Below, piece by piece: positions 55,071-64,000 of a stretch of DNA of 64,000 bases; within the stretch, counting starts at the first letter, position 1, and each line of letters starts with the position of its first letter. This DNA is from Aquincola tertiaricarbonis (GTDB taxonomy: Bacteria > Pseudomonadota > Gammaproteobacteria > Burkholderiales > Burkholderiaceae_C), in assembly GCF_000969605.1 (NCBI RefSeq), contig NZ_JZUE01000002.1, positions 248,001 to 312,000 of the forward strand. Reading direction: 5' to 3'. A model generated the notes under the pieces. It was not told the DNA's origin and made no database searches. It worked only from the letters and a program-made list of their open reading frames with translations. The position numbers and the translations under genes were made by a program.

Positions 55071-56486
55071 TCAATACTCGCCGCTGCTGCTGCCCGGTGC
55101 CAGGTTGTCGAACTTGGTCAGCGGCTTGAGGAAGGTGAGCTTCACCGTGCCCACCGGGCCGTTACGCTGCTTGCCGATGATGATCTCGGCCACGCCCGGC
55201 TCCTTCGAGTCCTTGTTGTAGTACTCGTCGCGGTAGATGAACATGATGACGTCGGCGTCCTGCTCGATGGCGCCGGACTCGCGCAGGTCGCTCATCATCG
55301 GCCGCTTGTCGGTGCGTGTTTCCACCGAGCGGTTGAGCTGCGACAGGGCGATCACCGGGCATTGCAGCTCCTTGGCCAGTGCCTTCAGGCCACGCGAGAT
55401 CTCGCCGATGACGGTCGCCCGGTTCTCCTCGTTGCTGCTGGCGGTGCCGCTCATCAGCTGCAGGTAGTCGATGACGATCAGGCCCAGCTTGCCGCACTGC
55501 CGCGCCTGGCGCCGTGCGCGGGCGCGCAGCTCGGCCGGGTTGAGCGCGGGCGTCTCGTCGATGAAGACGCTGGCCTTAGACAGCTTGTCCACCGCCTCGG
55601 TCAACCGGCCCCATTCGTCGTCGCGCAGCGCGCCGGTGCGCAGGTGCTGTTGGTCGATGCGGCCGAGCGAGCCCACCATCCGCAGCGCCAGCTGCGAGGC
55701 GCCCATTTCCATCGAGAACACCACCGCCGGCAGGCCTTCGTTCACCGCCACATGCTCGGCGATGTTCAGCGCGAAGGCCGTCTTGCCCATGGAAGGCCGC
55801 GCCGCCAGCACGATCAGGTCGCCCGGCTGCAAGCCCGCCGTCATGCGGTCCATGTCGTAGAAGCCGGTGCGCACGCCCGTCACTTCCTCGGCGCCGTTCT
55901 CGGCCAGCTCGGTCACGCGGTCGATCAGCTGCATGACCAGGTGGTCCATGCTCTGGAAGCCCTGCTTGGTGCGTGAGCCTTCTTCGCCGATCTTGAAGAT
56001 CTTGCCCTCGGCCTCGTCCAGGATCTGCGACACCGCCCTGCCCTGCGGATTGAAGGCGTTGGTGGCGATCTCGTCACTGGCCTCGATCAGCTTGCGCAGG
56101 ATGGCGCGCTCGCGAACGATCTCCGCATAGCGCCGCAGGTTGGCCGCGCTGGGCACGCTTTGCGCCAGCGCATTCAGGTAGACCAGGCCACCGCACTCGT
56201 CGGCCTTGCCCAGGCTCTGCAGCTGCTCGAAGACCGTGATGACGTCGGCGGGCTTGTTGGCATTGATCAGCGAGCCGATCACGCCATAGATGGCCTTGTG
56301 CTCGAAGCGGTAGAAGTCGCTTTCCTGCAGCAGGTCGCCGGCGCGGTCCCAGGCGCCGTTGTCGAGCAGCAGGCCGCCGAGCACGCTCTGCTCGGCTTCG
56401 ATCGAATGGGGCGGCACCCGCAGGCGGGCGACTTCGTCGTCGCGCGCGGCGCCAGGAAACACGGGGCTCTGGAAGACTACAGACAT
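55071..56486 (-). CDS. dnaB: Replicative DNA helicase
   Basis: 471 residues: N-terminal primase-contact domain (about 20-125, PPHSIEAEQSVLGGLLLDN), linker helix, and RecA-like ring domain with Walker A ARPSMGKTA, Walker B LIVIDYLQLM, the QLNRSVE arginine-containing motif and the DLRESGAIEQDAD loop. No intein. ATG 56486 gives the expected N-terminus; upstream in-frame codons lie beyond the promoter region. It follows the rplI operon but is separated by a terminator, so it has its own promoter. Confidence 0.97.
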   Translation of the reverse strand: MSVVFQSPVFPGAARDDEVARLRVPPHSIEAEQSVLGGLLLDNGAWDRAGDLLQESDFYRFEHKAIYGVIGSLINANKPADVITVFEQLQSLGKADECGGLVYLNALAQSVPSAANLRRYAEIVRERAILRKLIEASDEIATNAFNPQGRAVSQILDEAEGKIFKIGEEGSRTKQGFQSMDHLVMQLIDRVTELAENGAEEVTGVRTGFYDMDRMTAGLQPGDLIVLAARPSMGKTAFALNIAEHVAVNEGLPAVVFSMEMGASQLALRMVGSLGRIDQQHLRTGALRDDEWGRLTEAVDKLSKASVFIDETPALNPAELRARARRQARQCGKLGLIVIDYLQLMSGTASSNEENRATVIGEISRGLKALAKELQCPVIALSQLNRSVETRTDKRPMMSDLRESGAIEQDADVIMFIYRDEYYNKDSKEPGVAEIIIGKQRNGPVGTVKLTFLKPLTKFDNLAPGSSSGEY

Positions 56487-56491
56487 GGTTC

Positions 56492-56563
56492 CGAGGATAA
56501 GCCGGCCCTGCGACAGCGCCTGTGGACAGACCTGTGCATGACCTGGGGAACTTGCGCGGATAA
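56492..56563. promoter_or_regulatory. Three DnaA-box-like sequences upstream of dnaB
   Basis: On the minus strand TTATCCTCG (56500-56492), CTGTCCACA (56529-56521) and TTATCCGCG (56563-56555) each match the DnaA consensus TTATCCACA at 7 of 9 bases, within 72 bp directly before the dnaB ATG. Binding is inferred only. Confidence 0.4.
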
Positions 56564-56574
56564 CCCGCCGCGCC

Positions 56575-56605
56575 AAAGAAAAAGGGCCGGCGATCAGCCG
56601 GCCCT
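56575..56605 (-). terminator. Intrinsic terminator of the rpsF-priB-rpsR-rplI operon
   Basis: On the minus strand AGGGCCGGC (56605-56597), a 5-nt loop, and GCCGGCCCT (56591-56583) form a 9-bp stem followed by a T-rich run interrupted by one C. It lies 27 bp after the rplI stop. Confidence 0.9.
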
Positions 56606-56631
56606 CTTGCAGCGACGGTGCGCCGAGGCGA

Positions 56632-57084
56632 TCAGTCGGTTTCGCCGACCACCACGATGGTGACTTCCGACACCACGTCGGTGTGCGGAGCGACCGCCAC
56701 CGTGAACTCGCCGATGGTCTTCAGCGGGCCGTTGGGCAGGCGCACTTGCGACTTGGCGATGTCGAAGCCTTCCTTCTTCAGCGCGTCGGCGATGTCGGCA
56801 TTCGTGACCGAGCCGAACAGACGGCCATCGACACCGGCCTTCTGCGCGATGCGGACCGACTTGCCGTTGAGCTTGTCGCCCAGGGCTTGAGCGGCCGACA
56901 GCTTTTCGGCGGCGGCCTTCTCGAGCTCGGCGCGGCGGGCTTCGAATTCCTTGATCGCGACGTCGGTCGCGCGGCGGGCGCGCTTGGTCGGGATCAGGAA
57001 GTTGCGGGCGTAGCCGTCCTTGACCTTGACGACATCACCGAGATTGCCCAGGTTGGCAACCTTGTCCAGCAGGATGATTTGCAT
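56632..57084 (-). CDS. rplI: 50S ribosomal protein L9
   Basis: 150 residues. The N-terminal domain has the signature [22 protein letters not shown] and [13 protein letters not shown], then a long central helix (about 42-75) and the C-terminal domain with a [17 protein letters not shown] segment. Last gene of the operon, 10 bp after rpsR, followed by a terminator. Confidence 0.98.
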   Translation of the reverse strand: MQIILLDKVANLGNLGDVVKVKDGYARNFLIPTKRARRATDVAIKEFEARRAELEKAAAEKLSAAQALGDKLNGKSVRIAQKAGVDGRLFGSVTNADIADALKKEGFDIAKSQVRLPNGPLKTIGEFTVAVAPHTDVVSEVTIVVVGETD

Positions 57085-57094
57085 GGCGGTTTCC

Positions 57095-57385
57095 TCAGGA
57101 CTTGTGCTGGTCGGAGTACGGCAGCATGGCCAGGAAACGGGCGCGCTTGATGCACGTCGTCAGCTGGCGCTGGAAGAACGCACGCGTGCCGGTCAGGCGA
57201 GCGGGCGTGATCTTGCCGTTTTCACCGACGAAATCGCGCAGCGTGTCGATGTCCTTGTAGTCGATCGTCTCGACGCCGGCGACCGTGAAGCGGCAGAAGC
57301 GCTTGCGGCGGAACAGCAGCGATTGTTGGTTGCGCTTGGGCTTGCGATCTTTGGCCGAACGGCCTTTACCACGTGGCGGGGGCAT
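57095..57385 (-). CDS. rpsR: 30S ribosomal protein S18
   Basis: 96 residues with a basic N-terminus ([17 protein letters not shown]) and the core signature [20 protein letters not shown] and [20 protein letters not shown]. Binds S6 on the platform of the small subunit. ATG 57385 was chosen because the upstream extension lacks similarity. 46 bp after priB. Confidence 0.97.
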   Translation of the reverse strand: MPPPRGKGRSAKDRKPKRNQQSLLFRRKRFCRFTVAGVETIDYKDIDTLRDFVGENGKITPARLTGTRAFFQRQLTTCIKRARFLAMLPYSDQHKS

Positions 57386-57431
57386 AGTGACCTCGTTTGA
57401 TTCTGGATCCGGGATTGAACAGGTGCGCTCG

Positions 57432-57713
57432 TCAGTCGAGTGCCGTGACATGGAACACGACGCCGCGGCCGTTGCGTGCTGCTGCGAGAAAGCCGGCGAA
57501 GGTGCGCGAGGCGCCCAGTTCCAGCTTGCTCAACGGCTGCGTGATCTCCCCGATCGCCACCGAACGCATCTCGAGAGACACCTTGCGGGGGTGGCCGTTC
57601 TCGCTGACCTCGGACTCGTGCTGAAGCACCAGGTCCAGGGCCGGCAGGCCGGCGGGGGTGTAGCGCAGCGCGGCACGCTCCAGCAATTGCGCTTGCAGAA
57701 CCAGCCGGTTCAT
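57432..57713 (-). CDS. priB: Primosomal replication protein PriB
   Basis: 93 residues, one OB fold of the single-stranded-DNA-binding family ([20 protein letters not shown], then [16 protein letters not shown]). It bridges PriA and DnaT in replication restart; the short betaproteobacterial form is often called primosomal replication protein N. Its place between rpsF and rpsR is conserved across beta- and gammaproteobacteria. Confidence 0.93.
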   Translation of the reverse strand: MNRLVLQAQLLERAALRYTPAGLPALDLVLQHESEVSENGHPRKVSLEMRSVAIGEITQPLSKLELGASRTFAGFLAAARNGRGVVFHVTALD

Positions 57714-57744
57714 GCGGGCAACTGCCAGGCCGCGAACATCATGC

Positions 57745-58110
57745 TCAGGCGGCGCTCTCCTGCGCTTGCTGCTTGCGGGCTTCTTCGCGCTCGACCTGCT
57801 TCATGATGACGGACGGCGCGGTTTCGGCCTTGTCCATCGCCACGGTCAGGTGACGCAGCACGGCGTCGTTGAAGCGGAAGCCGGTTTCCAGCTCTTCCAG
57901 CGTTTCCTTGCTGCACTCGATGTTGAGGCAGAGGTAGTGGGCCTTGCTGAGCTTCTGGATCTGGTAGGCCAGTTGGCGGCGGCCCCAGTCCTCGACACGG
58001 TGCACCGTGCCGCCAGCATTCGTGATGCTGCCCTTGTAGCGCTCCAGCATGGCCGGAACCTGTTCGCTTTGATCCGGATGGATCAGCAGAACGATCTCGT
58101 AGTGACGCAT
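57745..58110 (-). CDS. rpsF: 30S ribosomal protein S6
   Basis: 121 residues: [20 protein letters not shown] start, [20 protein letters not shown] and [18 protein letters not shown] signatures, and a short charged tail without the poly-Glu seen in E. coli. First gene of rpsF-priB-rpsR-rplI. AAGGAG lies upstream of the ATG at 58110. The 128-nt leader may carry S6:S18 control. Confidence 0.98.
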   Translation of the reverse strand: MRHYEIVLLIHPDQSEQVPAMLERYKGSITNAGGTVHRVEDWGRRQLAYQIQKLSKAHYLCLNIECSKETLEELETGFRFNDAVLRHLTVAMDKAETAPSVIMKQVEREEARKQQAQESAA

Positions 58111-58176
58111 GGATTCTCCTTGTGGATTCCGTGGTGGAAGCCGCGGCGCTGCATCGGTTCGCCTGCGGCAAGGCCG

Positions 58177-58253
58177 GGGTGCGCGCAGGCGCACACCCTG
58201 GATTGGCTTCTTCCCCGAACCCTGCAGGCCCGGAAAAGCCCGCGAGTATAGCA
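58177..58253 (-). promoter_or_regulatory. rpsF promoter (extended -10) and leader hairpin
   Basis: On the minus strand TGCTATACT (58253-58245) is an extended -10. About 45 nt into the transcript GGGTGTGCGC (58198-58189) pairs with GCGCGCACCC (58186-58177), ten base pairs including one G-U, followed by CCGG. In many bacteria a CCG-bearing rpsF leader structure binds S6:S18; this hairpin is a candidate only. Confidence 0.45.
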
Positions 58254-58255
58254 GT

Positions 58256-60271
58256 TCAGCCCGGGCTGGGGGAACGCAGGCGTTCGACCAGCGTCTGCTG
58301 ATCGCGCGACGGTGCCGGACCGAGGTGGCTGGCCAGCACCATCACCAGGAAACCCACCGGCACGCCGAACACGCCGGCGGCCACCGGGTCGATGCCCCAC
58401 CAGCGCCATGCATCGGCGGCCGGCTGCAGGCCGACCAGGTTGCGGAACGCCGAAAGATTGGCGGCCATGTAGCCCATGCACACCAGCAGCCCGCTCAACA
58501 TGCCGGCGGTGGCACCCCAGCGGGTGGCGCGCTTCCAGAAGATGCCCAGCACCAGCGCCGGGAAGAAGGCCGAGGCCGCCAGAGAGAAAGCCGCCGACAC
58601 GAATTGCAGGATGTTGGCGATGCGCAGCGAGGCCACCCAGGCCGCGATCAACGCGATCACCAGCACCAGCATCTTCGACATCATCACCCGCCGGATGGCC
58701 GACGCCCGCGGGTTGATGGCGCGGTAGTAGATGTCGTGGGACAGGGCATTGGCGACCGTCAGCAGCAGGCCGTCCGCGGTGGACAGGGCCGCCGCCAGCC
58801 CGCCCGCAGCCACCAGGCAGGTGACCACGTAGGGCAGCCCGCCGATCTCCGGCGCGGCCAGCACGATGAGATCGCCGCTGAGCCGCAGCTCGGCCAGCTG
58901 CAGCAGGCCGTCGGCATTGATGTCCTCCACCCACACCAGGCCGGAATCCAGCTTGCTCCAGCGCCGTATCCAGGCCGGCAGTTCGTCGAACGGCGTGCCG
59001 ACCAGGTGGCTGAGCACCTCGTACTTCACCAGCACCGCCAGCGCCGGCGCCGACAGGTACAGCAGCGTGATGAACAGCAGCGACCAACCCACCGAATTGC
59101 GCGCCTGCGCCACGGAGGGCGTGGTGTAGTAGCGCGTGAGCACGTGCGGCATGGCGGCCGTGCCCATCATCAGGCACAGCACCAGGGCCACGAAGTTGCG
59201 GCGGCCGCTTTCGTCGGAGGAAGGCCCCGGCTGCGACGGCGCGAACGGCTCGGCCTGCGGCGCCATGCCGCCCAGTGGCAGCGCCTGCTGCGCGGCGCGG
59301 TCGCGCTCGCGCTCGTAGGCGGCGCGCGCGTCGGCCTCGTTGCGCGGGGCCAGGGCCAGCTGCCGCTCGGCCTGCTGGATGCGGCGCAGCGGCGCGTCTT
59401 CCGCACGCAGCGCCTGGATGCGTTCAGCCTGTCGCTGCGCATCCTCCTTCATGGCCGCGGGCACGTCGGCCAGCTTCTGCTGCGCGCTGATGGCCCGCCG
59501 CTCCAGCGCCGCCTGCGCCCGCTGCTCGGCCGCGTCGTTGCGCAGGTGTTCCTCCATGCGCGTCACCTGCTGCAGCTGCTGCGAATAGGTGATCTGCGGC
59601 AGCCAGCTGCCGCTCTGCTTGACCGACAGCCAGGTCAGCGGCAGCAGGAAGGCAATCAGCAGCACGATGTACTGCGCCACCTGCGTCCAGGTGACCGCGC
59701 GCATGCCGCCCAGGAAGGAGCACACCAGCACACCGCCCAGGCCGACGAAGATGCCCACCTCGAAGCTGAAGCCGGTGAGGTGCGAGGTGATCAGGCCGAC
59801 GCCGTAGATCTGCACCACCACGTAGACGAAGCTCACCAGCAGCACCGCCGCCACCGCGATGAAGCGCGGCAGCCCGCCGTAGCGCTCGCCGATGAAGTCG
59901 GGGATGGTGAACTGGCCGAAGCGACGCAGGTACGGCGCCAGCAGCAGCGCCACAAGGCAGAAGCCGCCGGTCCAGCCCAGCAGGTAGGCGAGGCCGCCGA
60001 AGCCCTGCAGGTACAGCACGCCCGCCATGCCGAGGAACGAGGCGGCGCTCATCCAGTCGGCGGCGGTGGCCATGCCGTTGTAGAAGGCCGGCACGCGCCG
60101 GCCGGCCACGTAGTACTCGGCCTCGTCGGTGGTGCGGCACGACAGCCCGATGGTGGCGTACACCGCCACCGTGGCCACCAGGAACATGGTGCCGATCCAC
60201 GCCCGCGAGAAGCCCGCGTGCTCGGCCCAGGCCAGCAGCGCCACGAACAGCAGCACGCCCAGCGCGAACAT
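58256..60271 (-). CDS. Sodium:solute symporter, VC_2705-like family, with a coiled-coil insert
   Basis: 671 residues, about thirteen membrane segments of the SSS family: [20 protein letters not shown] (sodium-binding region of TM1), [14 protein letters not shown], and [20 protein letters not shown]. Relatives carry acetate or other short organic acids. Residues about 225-350 are a charged, Ala/Gln/Arg-rich coiled-coil insertion between membrane halves. ATG 60271 is the first conventional start in the frame, but the frame is open upstream and encodes RLHRRYG directly before it, as in relatives; a CTG at 60334 preceded by GGGAG may be the true start. No DUF4212 small partner gene is adjacent. 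ppsA ends upstream on the same strand. Confidence 0.85.
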   Translation of the reverse strand: MFALGVLLFVALLAWAEHAGFSRAWIGTMFLVATVAVYATIGLSCRTTDEAEYYVAGRRVPAFYNGMATAADWMSAASFLGMAGVLYLQGFGGLAYLLGWTGGFCLVALLLAPYLRRFGQFTIPDFIGERYGGLPRFIAVAAVLLVSFVYVVVQIYGVGLITSHLTGFSFEVGIFVGLGGVLVCSFLGGMRAVTWTQVAQYIVLLIAFLLPLTWLSVKQSGSWLPQITYSQQLQQVTRMEEHLRNDAAEQRAQAALERRAISAQQKLADVPAAMKEDAQRQAERIQALRAEDAPLRRIQQAERQLALAPRNEADARAAYERERDRAAQQALPLGGMAPQAEPFAPSQPGPSSDESGRRNFVALVLCLMMGTAAMPHVLTRYYTTPSVAQARNSVGWSLLFITLLYLSAPALAVLVKYEVLSHLVGTPFDELPAWIRRWSKLDSGLVWVEDINADGLLQLAELRLSGDLIVLAAPEIGGLPYVVTCLVAAGGLAAALSTADGLLLTVANALSHDIYYRAINPRASAIRRVMMSKMLVLVIALIAAWVASLRIANILQFVSAAFSLAASAFFPALVLGIFWKRATRWGATAGMLSGLLVCMGYMAANLSAFRNLVGLQPAADAWRWWGIDPVAAGVFGVPVGFLVMVLASHLGPAPSRDQQTLVERLRSPSPG

Positions 60272-60353
60272 CCCGTAGCGCCGGTGCAGGCGCCGTTCGA
60301 AGGCGCCTGCGCTGCTGCCGCGGGCGGTAGTCAGACGCGCTCCCGCCCGAAGG

Positions 60354-62762
<2,409 letters not shown>

Positions 62763-62997
62763 GGGAAAACTCCGTGATGACAAGAAACCGGTGCTTCCGC
62801 TCGGCCGAGGACGCGCGCCACCCAGCCAGCCGTGCTGGTTGTTCGGGTTATGGGGCGGGGGCAGCGCATGGGCGTCGTGGCGTGGGAAGGAATTGGCGCC
62901 GATTCTAGTTTCGAAGCCGCACCGGAAGCGGGCCTTCGTGAAGTCCTTCGCGGCCTATGATCCATGTCCCCTTCCCTGCTGCCACAGCGCCCTGGCC

Positions 62998-63822
62998 ATG
63001 CCCAATCGCTCCGTGTTTTTTGTGTCCGACGGTACCGGCATCACCGCCGAGACCTTCGGCAACTCGATCCTGGCGCAGTTCACGGCCAAGCCCCGGCGTG
63101 TGCGCCGCCCCTTCATCGACACGGAAGAGAAGGCCCGCCAGGTGGTGCTGGAGATCAACGAGGTGGCCGAGCGTGAGGGCAAGCCGCCCATCGTGTTCAT
63201 CACGCTGGTCAACGAGGTGATCCGTGACGTGGTGACCGCGCCGGACTGCCGCGGCATGGTGTTCGACATGTTCCGCACCTTCGTCGAGCCGCTGGAGCAC
63301 GAGTTCGGCATGAAGTCGAACCACCGGGTGGGGCGCTTCTCCGACGCGGCCAAGAGCCAGGAATACGACGACCGCATCGAGGCGATCAATTTCTCGCTGG
63401 CGCACGACGACGGGCAGTCGTCGCGCAACCTGGAGCTGGCCGACGTGATCCTGGTGGGCGTGAGCCGCAGCGGCAAGACGCCCACGTCGCTGTACCTGGC
63501 GATGCAGCACGGCATCAAGGCGGCCAACTATCCGCTGATCCCCGAGGACTTCGAGCGCAACAAGCTGCCCTCGGCGCTGGCGCCTTTCAAGGCCAAGTGC
63601 TTCGGTCTGTCGATCGACCCGGAGCGGCTGGCGCAGATCCGCAACGAGCGGCGGCCCGGCAGCAAGTACGCGGCGCTGGAGAACTGCCGCTACGAGGTGA
63701 ACGAGGCCGAAGCGATGATGAAGCGCGAGGGCATCGGCTGGCTGAGCTCCACGCACAAGTCGATCGAGGAGATCGCCACCACGATCCTGCGGGACATCCG
63801 CCCCGACCGCCTGATCTACTGA
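62998..63822 (+). CDS. ppsR: PEP synthase regulatory protein (bifunctional kinase/pyrophosphorylase)
   Basis: 274 residues of the DUF299 family: RSVFFVSDGTGITAETFGNS start, P-loop GVSRSGKT (154-161), and the C-terminal REGIGWLSSTHKSIEEIATT. It inactivates PpsA by ADP-dependent threonine phosphorylation and reactivates it by phosphate-dependent pyrophosphorolysis. Head-to-head with ppsA, the standard arrangement. TATGAT at 62956-62961 is a possible -10. The stop overlaps the end of the convergent methyltransferase gene. Confidence 0.96.
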   Translation: MPNRSVFFVSDGTGITAETFGNSILAQFTAKPRRVRRPFIDTEEKARQVVLEINEVAEREGKPPIVFITLVNEVIRDVVTAPDCRGMVFDMFRTFVEPLEHEFGMKSNHRVGRFSDAAKSQEYDDRIEAINFSLAHDDGQSSRNLELADVILVGVSRSGKTPTSLYLAMQHGIKAANYPLIPEDFERNKLPSALAPFKAKCFGLSIDPERLAQIRNERRPGSKYAALENCRYEVNEAEAMMKREGIGWLSSTHKSIEEIATTILRDIRPDRLIY

Positions 63823-64000
63823 AGCCGCCGCCTCGCCGATTCGTACAGGCACACGGCCGCCGCGGCGGCCACGTTCAGCGATTCCTCGCCGCCCGGCTGC
63901 GGAATGCGCACCGCCAGCGCGCAGCGCGCCATCAAGTCCGGCGCCACGCCGCGGCCTTCATGGCCCATCACCCAGGCGCAGGGCCAGGGCAGCTCGGCCT
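63816..64000 (-). CDS. SpoU/TrmH-family RNA methyltransferase, C-terminal fragment (window edge)
   Basis: 61 codons are visible, ending at a TAG at 63818-63816. The translated end contains WVMGHEGRGV, then LAVRIPQPGGEESLNVAAAAAVCLYE, which are SpoU motifs II and III with the knot-forming SLNVA segment that binds S-adenosylmethionine. The N-terminal part and the start are beyond the right edge, so the target RNA cannot be named. It overlaps the last 7 bp of ppsR tail to tail. Confidence 0.88.
   Translation of the reverse strand, partial: AELPWPCAWVMGHEGRGVAPDLMARCALAVRIPQPGGEESLNVAAAAAVCLYESARRRLQ

Overview
The window is a 64-kb piece of a very GC-rich (by eye about 70%) bacterial chromosome, almost fully coding, with no insertion sequence, prophage block or CRISPR array that I can see. 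Gene content and order point to a betaproteobacterium of the order Burkholderiales, probably a Comamonadaceae/Sphaerotilaceae-like lineage (inference). The clues are rpsF-priB-rpsR-rplI beside dnaB, a TctABC transporter with a Bug-type binding protein and its TctDE two-component system, a D-3-hydroxybutyrate dehydrogenase, a short H-NS-family protein, and an intergenic foldback element of a kind I associate with this group. No gene-free stretch exceeds 300 bases; the longest is the 262-nt rpoD leader.

Layout. 1-2713: FAD amine-oxidase-type oxidoreductase (cut by the left edge), divergent MerR-type regulator, NlpC/P60 lipoprotein. 2744-9126: tRNA-Val, chromate transporter, relA with an upstream alpha/beta hydrolase, divergent hydroxybutyrate dehydrogenase, SIMPL-domain periplasmic protein. 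9366-12793: OmpR/EnvZ-type two-component system and an MFS permease. 12896-15872: ispD-map-araC/gyrI-ispF, an isoprenoid pair split by two genes. 15895-23119: mfd, ridA-like gene, minimal chemoreceptor, serB, HipA/YjjJ-like kinase. 23277-30377: hrpA, argA, yggX, iron-binding protein with a Fur-like site, H-NS-like gene under a large inverted repeat.

30494-43249 is a signalling-rich core: a MASE1-PAS-GGDEF-EAL protein, then dnaG and rpoD, then a cyclase-FHA protein, a hybrid histidine kinase and hemH. 43277-48933: tctA, tctB, tctC diverging from tctD, tctE and hslR. 49041-52961: grpE, dnaK, dnaJ with heat-shock-type promoters. 53056-58110: GH19-type lysin, radical SAM protein under a LexA-type SOS box, dnaB, and the rplI-rpsR-priB-rpsF operon. 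58256-64000: sodium/solute symporter, ppsA, divergent ppsR (the PEP synthase regulator) and the end of a SpoU-type RNA methyltransferase.

Most genes are housekeeping and sit where related genomes would lead one to expect. The least ordinary features are regulatory DNA and gene starts: four 11-bp iterons upstream of the HipA/YjjJ-like gene, a perfect 14-bp inverted repeat around the -10 of the H-NS-like gene, a 13-bp tandem duplication spanning the dnaJ start codon, a possible CTG start on the symporter, and second-messenger enzymes packed around dnaG-rpoD-hemH. I found no convincing wholly new multi-gene system. The best candidates for new biology are the cyclase-FHA/hybrid-kinase/hemH cluster and the HipA-like gene with its iterons.
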